Positions 23,607 through 34,769 of a stretch of DNA of 64,000 nucleotides are shown here, in pieces. Where the stretch lies: NCBI GenBank assembly GCA_035235625.1, contig CP141142.1:11624995-11688994 (forward strand). The letters are read 5' to 3'. The notes under the pieces were generated by a model. The model worked only from the letters and a program-made list of their open reading frames with translations. It was not told where the DNA came from and searched no databases. The position numbers and the translations under genes are program-made. This DNA is from Saururus chinensis. Its lineage: Eukaryota; Streptophyta; Magnoliopsida; Piperales; Saururaceae. Each line of letters begins with the position of its first letter. The first letter of the stretch is position 1.

Positions 23607-25271
23607 TCAACTCAAGGCATCAGCCACATTGTTTAATGCACCAGATTTATGCTTGATAATAAAAGAGTAGTCTTGCAATTCACAAATCCATCTTGCAAAC
23701 AATCTGTCCACTTTTGTTGGGTTTTGTAAACACCTCAAGGAGTCATGGTCCGTGTCCAATACAAACTCATTAAATACAAGATAGTGCCTCCAATGCTTCA
23801 AATCTTTGATCAATGCAAACAATTCCAACTTGTATGCAAACCATTTCCTTCTTGCTTCATTCAGCTTTGCACTAAAGTAGGAGATGGATCTACCCTTTTG
23901 AGTCAAAACCGCCCCTATTCCCACTTCGGAAGCATCATATTCAACTTCAAATGTCTTGTCAAAATCAGGGAGGGCAAGTACCGGAGCTTGAGTGATCTTT
24001 TCCTTCAGCTGATCAAAGTTTTCTTGGGCTGCTTGAGACCACACAAAGTGGTCCTTTTTCATGTACTAAGTTAAGGGACATTCTATAGTGATGAAATTCT
24101 TGATAAATTGGCGGTAAAAGGTAGCTAAACCATGAAAACTATGCACCTCACTTGCTAATTTTGGTGTAGGCCAGCTTTGAATGGCTCCTATCTTGCTTTG
24201 ATCCACTTAAATGCCCTTGGAATTGACCACATAACCCAAGAATACCATCTGGTTGGTAAAGAAAGAACACTTTTTCATATTTATATACAAGGAGTGATGT
24301 TGGAGAACCTCAAAAACTTTTCCCAGCTCTTGTACATGTTGTTCTTCTCCTTTACTATAGACCAAAATGCCATCAAAGTATACCACAACTGATTTGCCCA
24401 AAAATAGCTTCAAGACTTGAGTCATGAGTCTCATGAAGGTACTTGGAATAATAGACAACCCAAAGGGCATTACTAACCATTTATAAAGACCTTCTCTTGT
24501 CTTGAAGACTGTTTTCCACTCATCTCCGGATCTCAACTTGATTTGATGGTAGCTGGTTCTAAGATCAATTTTGGAGAAGATGGTGGCACCGGTCAACATG
24601 TCATCAAGTCTAGGTATTGGAAACCTATACTTGATGGTAATCTTGTTAATAGTTTTATTATCCACACACATCCTCCAACTTCCATCTTTCTTGGGTACTA
24701 ACAAAGTGGGAACTGCGTATGGACTAAGGCTCTCTTTAATCAGCCCCCTTGCCAAGAGATCTTCTTCTTGTCTTCGCAACTCCACATGCTCAGCTAAGCT
24801 CATGTGGTAGTGTGGAAAGTACGAGAGACTAGAACCCAGTATAAAGTCAATATGATGCTGAATTTCCCTCATAGGAGGCAGCTCCAAAGGAAGCTCTTCG
24901 GTGACTGCCTGCTTGTATTTCTCTAAGAGGTGTTGAACTTGTTTTGGGTGGCTTTGAACCTCGGATTTCAACTCCTTCTCTTTAGCCTTGTTGACCAAAA
25001 GATACACAACCTCAGTGGTAATTAGGTCTTTGCAGTTTTTAGTCACCAATAGAGTAGTTTTGGGCAAACTCTTGCTGGTTGGTGGTATTTCTTTGGAAGA
25101 ATCATCTAGCTGGGACTTCTCTTTATGCCTCTTAACAAGGGTTGGCTTGCTAGGCTTAAGTCTAACCTTGACCCCTTGCTGCTTGAAGGCATATGTGTTT
25201 TCCCTCCCATCATGGGTGCTTTGGACATCAAATTGCCAAGGCCTTCCCAAAAGAATATTGCATCCATCCAT
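23607..25271 (-). pseudogene. Gypsy reverse transcriptase and RNase H
   Basis: RT occupies 24207-25271: [20 protein letters not shown], then [15 protein letters not shown]. The active site reads YFDGILVYS where YFDDILVYS is expected, so the second catalytic Asp is lost. RNase H follows after a stop (23607-24062): FDKTFEVEYDASEVGIGAVL, then YKLELFALIKDLKHWRHYL and HKSGALNNVADALS. The two blocks are separated by a damaged stretch at about 24063-24206. Confidence 0.9.
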
Positions 25272-25334
25272 ATTTATAACATCACAAACAATGTTAGTGG
25301 AATAATGTTTACCAATAGAGAAGGGAACCTTACA

Positions 25335-25800
25335 TTACTCTTCCACCTTGACTCCTCCAATCACCATGACCCACCCTAGAGAATATGGCTTAGGATGTCT
25401 CTCAGTAGGGAGATTGAGCCGCTGAATGATTGATTTGGAGATGAAGTTCTCTGTGCTACCCCCATCAATAATCACCTTACACCTCTTGCCTTGAATGGAC
25501 CTAGTAGTGGTGAACAACTTGTGCCTTTGTGTGTCCTCTACTTGCTAAGCGGAAATCATAATTCTCCTTAGCACTAATAACTCCACTTGCTCTTCCATTT
25601 GATCATCTTCATCCCTCTATACTCTTTTTACAATTTCCTCCTCAGCTACCCCTTCAATTTCAGCTTCCATGACCTCTTGATTAATGATCATAGCAGTGGT
25701 AGAGCCAAATTTTCTAAGTGGGCAGCCACTTGAGGGGTGTTTGGATTAGAGCTTGAGGCTTGGGTTGGACTTGATTTTGAAGTCAGGGTAGCAACTTTGT
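25335..25800 (-). pseudogene. Gypsy aspartic protease region
   Basis: Minus-strand frame GKRCKVIIDGGSTENFISK has the retroviral-type protease signature (Asp with GGST), followed by IIQRLNLPTERHPKPYSLGW, typical of chromovirus protease. The region upstream to about 25800 is degraded gag-protease linker. Confidence 0.75.
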
Positions 25801-26099
25801 AGGGGCTACAAGCTGCTACAACTTTGCCAATTTTCTAAGAGGGGTCTTCAATTGCGACTTGCTTTTGCTTGTAGTTTGACCCTCCTTCATGGTTGCTTCT
25901 TGAGATGAACCCCACTTTTCCCACACTTCTCTCAGCAAGACTCTCATGCCTAAGGGCAATTTGAGTTGCCTCCGAAAGTGAGTTAAGGGAGTGGCTAAGC
26001 AACTTTTTCTATAAAGGAAACTTTAACCCACTTGTGAAGCGGATAATCCTTTGGGCTTCTGACTCAATGATGTTGTTCTGCGCCGATACCCTTTGGAAG

Positions 26100-27010
26100 T
26101 TCTCCAAATACACCGAAATAGTCCCATTTCCTTGTCGACAGTCTTTATATTTTTTGTTCATAGTTGACCAGAAGGAATTAGTTCCTCAAGAGTTGCTTCA
26201 TGAAAGGCCATGAACGAAGGGGGTGCTTTCCAAGTTGCAACCAGTTTGTTTGCAGCTGACTCCACCATGCAGCAACCCCTTTCTTTAGTTGGCACGAAAA
26301 TAACTTCACCTTCATTTTATCAGGCACCTCCATGACCTCAAAATAATTTTCAACCTCAAACATCAGGTCCAAGAAATCCTCCACACTCATATGTCCATTG
26401 ATAAGGGGAGTTCAAGCTTTGGTTTGAACTGATAAGGGAGTCACTTGAGACCTCTGTAAGGTGCCGCTGGTTCATCTTCTTCACTTGAATCTTCATGATG
26501 AAATAGAGGCGAAGCCACAGGGCATTGAGGGTTTAGGTGAGAGCTGGCTGCGACTGGAGAGTAGAAAGGAGTAGGCCGGCCCCCTTGGTGGTTTCATCCT
26601 GGCTGGCGAAAATCAACATGGGTTACCCACCAGGAAAAAGGTAGTTGTCCCTACCACTGTTCATTTCCAGTTGTCCAGGAAACCCATCCTGTCTGCCATT
26701 CTGCTCTGGTTGACCTGGGAACCCTTGGACCTGCAGTTCTAGAGGTCGTGCATCGAGAAACATGAGCTCCATTTTTTCGTTGTTCTGCTCTAGTCGTCCT
26801 GGAAATCTAGGGGCCGATTGTCCAATGTTCGCTGGAGGTTGTTGCCGGTGGTAGACTAGCACAGGCGACCCTAGAGGTGGGCCATCCACTCGCACCAGCA
26901 ATAACTCCCATTCGTCGAGCGGCCAGGGCTCCAGCTTGGTAGAATTCACTTGTCACCCACAATAGGTTGCATGCTCTCACGACTAGTGGTGGAGGTGGAA
27001 TGAGCAACAT
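26100..27010 (-). pseudogene. Gypsy gag remnant
   Basis: The core at 26178-26390 reads FLDLMFEVENYFEVMEVPDK and KKGVAAWWSQLQTNW, the usual retrotransposon gag block. The N-terminal part at 26623-26949 is proline/glycine/glutamine rich (repeated FPGQPEQN-like units). Stops lie between the two. Confidence 0.75.
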
Positions 27011-27175
27011 TAGATGCTACATATATTGGAGAAGTTGTTGTAGTTGAACTTGGATTATTTGCTGCATTTGATTCTGCTACTAAAGGAGTTCCATGATGGA
27101 TTGCATTGAAGAGGAATCAATGGGAGGAAGAGCAGCCATGGAATACTCTCTATGATTCCCAATGTCGATGCCAAA

Positions 27176-27684
27176 TGATGCAGTAGAATCACAAAAGGCA
27201 ATAGAAACACAACGGTCCAAACAACACACACAAATCCAAATAGGAAAACTCAGCATAATGGAAGAAGAACATGAGTCTTTCTATTCAAATTTCTAGAATT
27301 ACAGCAGTAAAGCTTGAATCCACAAGCCGATGGTTACAAATGGGAAAGAAAAGAAAATTACAGGTTGAATCCATAACCTCTACTCAAATCCATGAGCATC
27401 CCAAAGAAAGGAAATTTTTTGGAACATCTTTCTTTAGCCAAATTCCAATCTTTCAGCCTACCTTCTCTTTTCCTTCTTATTCCCTCTTCCTCTCCCAACA
27501 AATTTTTGATAGTTTTTAGAAGCTATGAGTTAAGACCATATTGCCCCTCCCATTTCCCTTTTCCTAGAGACAACATCAAGAAGCTGGACAGATTTACCCC
27601 TGTTAGCCTTTAGACAGGTTGGCAGACAGGTGGCAAGGGTAGCACTACCCTAAGCATGAGAAAAATGGAAGACTCTCTACATCA
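27176..27684 (-). repeat. 5' LTR of gypsy element
   Basis: 509 bp, TGATGCAG...CTCTACATCA on the plus strand, and the partner of 21777-22317. Just inside it on the minus strand the sequence TTTGGCATCGACATTGGG sits where a primer-binding site is expected, but it does not match the usual initiator-Met site. Confidence 0.9.
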
Positions 27685-27949
27685 ACAACAAACGTGGATT
27701 TTAAAGTCAGGATATCATCAGGTAAAATTCATCAATTTCTAAAGTGTATCTGCGAACCTATGAAATACATCTTAAGAAAATCAAATAAATTATAATTCCT
27801 CCTTTAATTAATCGTCTAGATTAATATCACTGATGAAATATCAAATCAATCCCATTAGCCAGCTCCATATAAAGATTCATTTAAACATAGAAAAGAAGTT
27901 GCACATACGAGTGAGTAACAAAGAAAATGTAGACTAGCAACTTGTGGAT

Positions 27950-28045
27950 GTGGCGGCACCATTCACTTGGTGGTGTTGCTGAGTGGTAGACCCCATCTTC
28001 GACTTGAACAGTGAAGAAAATACTTACTTGCCGAACAAGGAAGAG
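27950..28045 (-). other. Coding-like scrap with donor site
   Basis: The minus strand shows an excellent donor consensus (GGCAA|GTAAGT near 28034) after a short open piece, followed by an open frame VEDGVYHSATPPSEWCRHIH. A second frame (MGSTTQQHHQVNGAATSTSC then stop) overlaps it. I cannot decide which, if either, is a real exon. Composition differs from the AT-rich surroundings. Confidence 0.3.
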
Positions 28046-28218
28046 GAGCTACAACAAGTGTAAGCATTTAATTTTTGTGAATGAATCATATCATACAAAT
28101 TCATTTCTCTATCTACTATTTTTCAAAGTAAATGGGGTACTTGGTTCCATTTCAAGTTGATAAATCTTCATAGGATAGGTTTCTCTCCCTTGCCCTTCCC
28201 TTCTGACAGTTTTCCTTA

Positions 28219-28296
28219 GGATGGATCTGTCACTTTCGGGTTTTCTATGTTGGGTGGAGAGAGGAACATCTCCTCTAATTTGTCCTCACGTAACCG
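28219..28296 (-). pseudogene. Unidentified exon-like fragment
   Basis: A 26-codon open piece, RLREDKLEEMFLSPPNIENP and KVTDPS, reads as ordinary globular or linker protein and is preceded by a possible acceptor (GGAAG|CGG). It ends in TAA directly, without a clear donor. It adjoins the decayed left end of the copia element. The source gene is not recognised. Confidence 0.4.
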
Positions 28297-28779
28297 CTTC
28301 CATCAAGCTGTTACAATGTTCTAATTGAGAACCAATAAGAAATAAGATAATTAATCTTGTTATTATCTAGTAATCATGATAGTATAACAAAACAACATAA
28401 GGTGTACACAATTATCTATTCACATTAGTTACATAATAATATTATTATACAAATCAATAATACGAGTCATGTCAGTTCTATGTCTTTAAACAACATGGGC
28501 CCTTCCATGTACCACAATATTAAAAATATGCTCAATATAGTGTTCAAAAGAGGAAATCATAAGAGTCCACATATTGTCTCTACAAATTAAACTAATCTTG
28601 TCATAAATATATTTTCTTTCACATCGATGCATGTAATAACTAAGACAGGAGAATCAAAAACACTTAATTGATATCAAAATGTAATAGAGCATCATCATCA
28701 TCATAAATAAAGCATAATCCATCACACTGGTTAATGTTTACAATCATGGATTATTTTCAAGACTCATTCTATTGGCACG

Positions 28780-30250
28780 TTAAATAAAGGCCTTTGGAGG
28801 TAATCCTTTTGTTAATGGATCTGCAATCATAAGATTAGTACTAATTTGCTCTATAAACACTCTTTGTTTTTACATTTCTTCTTTAACAACAAGAAACTTT
28901 AATTCCATGTGCTTTGCTCCTTTAGGGTACTTGTCATTCTCTGAGAAGATAACTGCTACGGAGCTATCACAATAAAGTTTCAGCAGTTTATGAATGGTGT
29001 TAACAATTCCAAGCCCTGAAATAAAATTTCACAACTATAAAGCATGAAGTGTGGCTTCATAGAATGCCACAAATTCAGCCTCCATAATGGATGAAGCTAT
29101 GATAGATTGATTCCTTTCCACTTTTCCATGATATGGTTCCTCCAGCAAAGCATAAATAAGTAGCCAAATGTAGACTTTTAATCATAAACACATCCAGCAA
29201 AATAAAAAATCTGAGTAGCTAACGACCTTGACCTTCTATATATGAGCATATGATCTTTTGTTCATTGCAAGTATCTCATGACTTTCTTTGTAGCTTTTCA
29301 ATGATCAAATCCTAGATCCTTTTGATATCTTCCTAGCATACCAATTTTATTTGACCTTGTACAGGCTTGTGCATACATTAAACTTCCAACTGCAGACAAA
29401 TAAGGAAGTCCCTCCATCCTTTTCCGTTCCTTTCATTCTTTGGACATTGCATAAGGTTTAGTTTATCCCTTTCTGAATTGGAACTTGGCTTGATGAGCAC
29501 TTATCCATTTCAAATCTCTTTAAAATCTTTTATATATAGGCTTTTTGGGACAAACCCAACAATCTACATGAACGATCCCGAAATATTTCTATTCTAATCA
29601 CGTATTTTGCTTCACCCATATCTTTCATTTCAAAATTTTGAGAGAGAAAATCCTTAGTTTTATGCAATAATCTAAGGTCATTGCTTGTAATTAATATATT
29701 ATCAACATACAAAATTAAAAATATGAACTTAATCTCACTGACCTTTAGATAAATACACCAATCAATGATGTTTTCTTTATATCCAAAGGAAGTATTGGTA
29801 TCATTGAACTTAAGGTACTACTGTCGGGAAGCTTGCTTATTAAGTTCATAAATTGATTTATTAAGCTTGCAAGCTAAATTCTCTTTGCCTTCAATGGAGA
29901 ATCCATCAGGTTGTTCTATATAGACTTCTTCATCTAAACTTCCATTTAAGAAAGTTGTTTTCACATCCATTTAATTAAGCTCTAAATCATAATGAGCAAC
30001 CAATGCAAACATAATTCTGAGTGAGTCCTTTTCGGATATTGGAGAAAATGTCTCTTTATAATCAAAACCTTCTTTCTAAGTAAATCCTTTGGCCACAAGT
30101 CTAGCTTTATATTGTTCTATATTACCCTTTGAGTCACATTTTGTCTTAAAGCTCAATTTGCAACCCACTTTCTTGTATCCTTTGGGCAATTCAACAAGTT
30201 CCCAAACTTCATTTTGGGCCATTGACTTTAACTCATCATTGATGACTTCA
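28780..30250 (-). pseudogene. Copia reverse transcriptase and RNase H
   Basis: RT pieces include FLSQNFEMKDMGEAKYVIRI at 29530-29712, with the active-site block YVDNILI (the second Asp of YVDD replaced by Asn). Downstream RNase H traces end in IADPLTKGLPPKAFI near 28.8 kb. The frame is broken repeatedly. Confidence 0.75.
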
Positions 30251-30252
30251 AT

Positions 30253-31223
30253 CTATTTTTTAAAATCAATACTTTCTATGGCTTGTGAAAATAAAACCGG
30301 ATCTTTAGATGTCCCAATATTATAAGCAGATTCTTGTAGATAAACCATATAGTCATTAGAAATAGCTAGTCTTCTGATCCTTTCAGATCTTCTTAAGGCT
30401 ATTTGTGGTTTTTCTACTACTTGCTCATTGATAATAATCTCATTATGAAGTGATGGAATATTATCTTGTCTTCCCATTTCATCATGTTGTCAGCTATTGA
30501 AGGACCAACAAGTTGTGGTTCAATAGTTTGTTGTTCTTGATTGATAGGACATACATCAATCATAAGAACAACAATTTGTTTAAAAGTTATAGGTAATGGG
30601 ACATGCATCCTAACTTCTTTAATTACCACATTTTGTGTTGTAGCACTCCCACTGATTTCACCATTTTCCGAAAATCTTGCATTACTAGTCTTAAAAATTT
30701 TTGTACTATGGTTATTACAGTAAAACCTATACCCTTTGGATTTTTTAGGGTAACCAATAAAGTAACCACTGATTGTCCTTGAATCTAATTTTTGTTTATG
30801 TGGATTATAAATTCTGACTTCCATTGGACTACCCCAAACATGTAGGTGTCTTGAATTGGGTTTCCTTCCAGTCCACAACTCAAAAGGAGTTTTTGGAACT
30901 ACCTTACTAGGAACCCTGTTTAACAAATAAACAACAGTCTTAAGTATATGAATCCACATAGATGAGGGTAAAGTAGAGTTACTTATCATACTTCTAACCA
31001 TATCCATAAGAGTACGATTCTGCTTTTCAGCTATACCATTTTGCTGAGGCATTCCAAGAAGATTAGCACATGGGTCGGGGTGTTGCCTTGATTCATCATA
31101 TTTTCTAAAGTACTCACCACCTCTATCAGACCTTATGATTTTCACCTTTTTGTCTAATTGTCGTTCAACCTCAGTAATGTACACCTCAACAACATTTACT
31201 GTTTGAGATTTATTATTTAACAA
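30253..31223 (-). pseudogene. Copia integrase
   Basis: Core [19 protein letters not shown] carries a catalytic Asp; [20 protein letters not shown] carries the catalytic Glu. Then [20 protein letters not shown] and [20 protein letters not shown], the standard copia GKGY-side blocks, followed by an ISGYFIGY segment. The piece at 30253-30477 (RRSERIRRLAISNDYMVYL) is the usual linker to RT. Confidence 0.85.
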
Positions 31224-31489
31224 ATAGACATAACCATAATGTGAAAAATCATCTATAAATGTGATGAAATACTTTCCTCTACCAAAAGATGGAACATCAA
31301 AAGGCCCACAAATATATGTATGGACTATCTCAAGAGGTTCCTTACTCCTTGTGGCACCCTTCTTTGTGTGTTTGGTTTATTTTTTTTTAAAACAATACAC
31401 ACACACCAAGATCAGTAAAATCAAGATGATAAAGAATCTCATCTTTTACTAATCTTTCTATTCTTTCTTGGGAAATGTGTCATAATCTT

Positions 31490-32065
31490 CTATGCCACAA
31501 GTTTTGAGGAAGTTTCATTAATAAAGCTACAGTTAGCACCAACATAAGTATGCAGGGAAAATAGTGAAGCAAAAAAATAATCATCAAGATTAAATTTATA
31601 TAAGCCATCACATAAAATACCAGAACCAATACATGAAGCATTCTTAAATAGGCTAAAATACTTATTCCCAAACTTAAAGGTGTATCTATCAACATCAAGT
31701 CTCGATAAAGAAACTAGATTTCTAGAAACTAAAGGAACATAAAGAGTTTCAAATAAATCTAAGTGATGCCCACTATCTAGGAATAGCTGATAAGTCCCAA
31801 TGGCTTCAATGAGAACTTTGTCCCGATTTCCCATGAACAGAAAGTTCTCCTTTAGGTTTGTGGTTTGGATAATAAGGAATCCCTGCAAAGTGTTGAAAAC
31901 ATGAGTAGTACCTCCTGAATCCACCCACCAAGTATTAGAAGGAACTTCAGTAAGGTTAGATTCAAAAACATAAATTATATCAATACCTTTCTTTTGAAAC
32001 CATTCCTTTCTTTTTTGGCAATCTTTATGAAGGTAACCAAATTTTCTATAAAAGTAGCACTTCAA
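31490..32065 (-). pseudogene. Copia gag zinc knuckle, protease and pre-integrase
   Basis: CYFYRKFGYLHKDC corresponds to the CCHC knuckle, with Tyr replacing the second Cys and the His. Protease follows: TWWVDSGGTTHV with the DSG active site. Then comes the usual GNRDKVLIEAIGTYQL block and the pre-integrase stretch TLYVPLVSRNLVSLSRLDVD. Confidence 0.8.
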
Positions 32066-32179
32066 GCCCCTTTCCTTCTGATGATTGTCTTTATGGGTAG
32101 CATCATTTTTTTTAGGAGCCTTTCCTCTAAAGCTTTTGAATTTCCTTTACTTACCTTTAACCTCTTGAGAAACCATGTG

Positions 32180-32788
32180 AATTGAGTTTTGTTCTAGTAC
32201 CTTGAGCCTTGACTCCTCTTGACAAGCATATTGGCCAATTCATGTACATTCCATTTATCTTTCATGGTATTGTAGTGAATTTGAAATGGCCCATACTGAG
32301 GTGGCAAGGAATTTAAAACAAACTGGACAAGAAAGAACTCATCCACTGACATTCCCAATGACTTAAGTTGTACTACTAAATTTGTCATCTATGCTCATGC
32401 ATACCACGAGAACCGTCATACTTCATCGTGGTTAGCTAGCCATAAGAGTCCATGAAAGGGACTTATCTATAGACTTAAAACATTCTTCAACCTTTCTGAG
32501 AAATTCTTTAGTATTATCAGTTTGAGGCAATGTAGTCCTAATGTTATTTGTAATTGTCATTCGCATAAACATAATACTTAACCTGTTGGACCTTTCCCAT
32601 GCATTAAATAATGCCTTATCTTTAGTGCTATTGGTTGCAGTAAGTGCAACAGGTTTTTCAATTCTAAGAGCTACATCAAGGTCTAAAATATCAAGGTTGA
32701 ATTGGACTTGCTCTTTCCAATCTGAAAAATTAAGGCCACGAAGCATAGGAATGGAGGAAGCATGTGAATGCAAATAAATAGGAATCAA
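32180..32788 (-). pseudogene. Copia gag (UBN2 type)
   Basis: Minus-strand pieces MLRGLNFSDWKEQVQFNLDI (N-terminal gag motif) at 32432-32788 and VQFVLNSLPPQYGPFQIHYN at 32194-32388. The two are offset by a frameshift near 32.4 kb. Confidence 0.8.
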
Positions 32789-32789
32789 T

Positions 32790-33766
32790 GTTGCAATTAA
32801 ATAACAATGTTCAATACATTAGTGTTATGAATATGACATAATTAAAAATATGAAAAATACATACACAATGAACACCATAACTTTGATCTACCTTTGGGAA
32901 TAATCTAATGTTATGTTATTCAACTATTATGTTGTTCCCTATTAGCTTGTAAGAATAATTAGCAAAGTGCACACATTAAGTCAGTTTGCTACCTTTGGGT
33001 TGGCGTTCCAACCTAATGAAGAGCACTTTCAAATTATTCTTTCACAATTCAATGATTAATAGAAAAGTGGTGCACCTTTGGGTCAACTATAATATCTTAG
33101 TAATCAAAGAATTAAAATTTGCTAAATTATTCTATCACTAACATAAGGAAAATTATGCTAGGATATCATAATATGCTTATTTTCTAAATACATTCCAGTT
33201 GGGCCACTTTGGTGACTATCCAACTATATCTTAATATATAAAATTAAGTCATTAGAATAATTTTGCATAACATCATAAGCAAACATTTGCATGTGCATAA
33301 ATAAACATTCAGAACATAAATTCATATATAATCATTTCATAATGCGTAAATGGAAGCAAAACAAACAATAATAATACATAAATCAAACATATAAAATAAC
33401 CCCTTTATTTATTCATTTATATAGATAGACATGAGTGCGTAGAACCATTAGTCACACATAATTGAACCAAACATATGGGCATGTGTGTCAAAATTTATTT
33501 CAGTGACATGTCTTTGAGATATTGCACATTAATTCTATAATGTGGGTCTTGTTAATATAACCCATAAAACTATATAATGCAGGGACATTAGTCCAAATAT
33601 ACCTTGAATAAACATTAAGGTCAAAATTTATAATAATAAAATAATTACACAAATAGATGGGGTCATTTTACATGTATATGAGGCTGATAAAAAAAATAGC
33701 ACAATGACCCATTTCAATGGGTACAATCACCCATTTCACATCAATTCATTGTAAAATTCCTCATGT
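32790..33766. other. Copia 5' untranslated region and LTR
   Basis: AT-rich sequence between gag and the conserved right terminus, with no coding signal. CCTTTGGG-type phrases recur (GATCTACCTTTGGG, GCTACCTTTGGG, GCACCTTTGGG), suggesting weak internal repeats. The LTR/UTR boundary is not determinable, because the left LTR is truncated and cannot be aligned. Confidence 0.4.
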
Positions 33767-33904
33767 AACCAATAAGAAACAAGATAATTAATCTTCTTAT
33801 TATCTATTAATTATCATGTTGGACCACATAAGTGACCAATAAAATTGTTTACAACAAGTTCTTAATTTACAGTAAATCATAAAGGCATGCAAGGAAGAAC
33901 TCAC

Positions 33905-34144
33905 ATATCCACCACCTCCAATAGAGGATATACGTGAAAAGAATAGATTTTTCAATTGTTGTATCAACTGCAAGGCTTGTTTAGAAGTCTCTTCATCGAG
34001 TGATATGTGAGGGAAAATAAAAGAAAGATAGATGCCTAAGTAAAACAAAATTCAAACCTTCCAGAGATCTTCATATAGAGCTTCCAATCCTCCATCACCA
34101 GAATGTGAACTACCATGACAAGATGAATCCTTGCCATCCTCCAT
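33905..34144 (-). pseudogene. RBR: RBR N-terminus (two 5' segments)
   Basis: Start ATG at 34142-34144. The first segment is 29 codons (34058-34144): MEDGKDSSCHGSSHSGDGGL then EALYEDLWK, ending at AAG|GTTTGA. The second (33905-34035) reads SLDEETSKQALQLIQQLKNL then FFSRISSIGGGG, ending at GGATAT|GTGAGT. This matches the RBR N-terminus (E-x-RF-x-D-x-CK...LDE-x-T...QAM-LFKE-x-K-LL...SSIG). The best acceptor for the second segment (TTTACTTAG) leaves the frame off by one, and the next RBR block (PEE-ERFW...) is absent, so this is a fragment and not a working gene. Confidence 0.7.
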
Positions 34145-34149
34145 AATTG

Positions 34150-34423
34150 CCAAACCAACAGGGATTGGGGCACACTCGGCAGAGGTAGAGAATCAGAGAT
34201 CGGGATTTAGGAGGGAAGAAGAGAAAGAAAAAGGAGGCTAAGGGTCGAATCATTGAGAAAGAGGGGATCAAAACGGGGGAGGGAAGTTGGGGCAGGGAAG
34301 AGGAGAGTGAAATGGGTGGGGAAAGGAAATTGGGGCAGTGGAGGGAAATTGAGGCGGAGGAGGGAAATTGGAGCGGGGAAGAAGAGAGGGGGAGGGAAAT
34401 ACGCGAGCTGGAGGGAAATCTTT
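34150..34423 (-). promoter_or_regulatory. Pyrimidine-rich leader upstream of RBR start
   Basis: On the minus strand this is a C/T-rich tract typical of plant 5' leaders. It contains about four imperfect copies of a G-rich unit on the plus strand (GGAGGGAAATTGGGGC-like, 34313-34420). It probably represents the captured 5' untranslated region of the RBR gene. No convincing TATA box was placed. Confidence 0.35.
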
Positions 34424-34766
34424 AGCGATGGCCAAAATAGCCATCACGAGTGTTGATTATTTGCGATGGTTTAAGCCATCACAAATAACTTAATGCTTAC
34501 TGTGATGGTCATCAGCCATCACTATTGGTATTGAACCATTCGCGTAGTTTCTATTGGTTCTAGACCATCAGTGACGGTCTTATGTAGCCGTCACATATGT
34601 ACAAAATTTTCCACCAACGAATATACTAAAATCATCAACGATGGTTGCTTGTAGCAATCACAAATAATGAGTAATAGCAACGACTAAATATTTTATCTGT
34701 CACGGATACTAAGTAATAGCGACGGCTCAACTAGTCGTCGCTATTGACCAATTTTTTTTTGTAGTG
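34424..34766 (-). mobile_element. Right terminus of a CACTA transposon
   Basis: The end reads CACTACAAAAAAAAATTGG on the minus strand from 34766. Inward from it are many short subterminal repeats in both directions: AGCGACGGC, TAGTCGTCGC, GCGATGG, GCCATCAC, GTGACGG. This is the structure of a CACTA subterminal region where the TNPA-like protein binds. No matching left end was found in the window, and no transposase was seen, so the element is truncated, non-autonomous, or extends through the scrambled region to the left. Confidence 0.75.
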
Positions 34767-34769
34767 GTG

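Larger units (their letters stand above)
21777..27684 (-). mobile_element. Ty3/gypsy retrotransposon, CRM-like chromovirus
   Basis: Complete in outline: two LTRs, a perfect 5-bp target duplication ACAAC (21772-21776, 27685-27689), and gag, protease, RT, RNase H and integrase in gypsy order on the minus strand. A purine tract GGGAGGGAGGGAC abuts the 3' LTR at 22318. Integrase and RT wording ([31 protein letters not shown]) is closest to CRM-type chromoviruses in my memory. Each domain carries stops or lost catalytic residues, so it is inactive. It lies in the same orientation as the exon scraps around it. Confidence 0.9.
28330..33816 (-). mobile_element. Ty1/copia retrotransposon, degraded
   Basis: Minus-strand order gag, zinc knuckle, protease, integrase, RT, RNase H, which is copia. 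The termini share about 47 bp (AACCAATAAGAAAYAAGATAATTAATCTT...) at 28330-28376 and 33767-33816. Beyond that the left LTR has been lost. No target duplication could be paired. The interior has many stops. It sits between the start of the RBR fragment and the scraps at 28.2 kb. Confidence 0.85.

Noticed and set aside
33767-33816. The 47-bp match at 28330 and 33767 as a simple dispersed repeat
   Set aside because: Positions at both ends of a minus-strand copia body and a shared TGAT start make LTR remnants more likely, although the left one is truncated.
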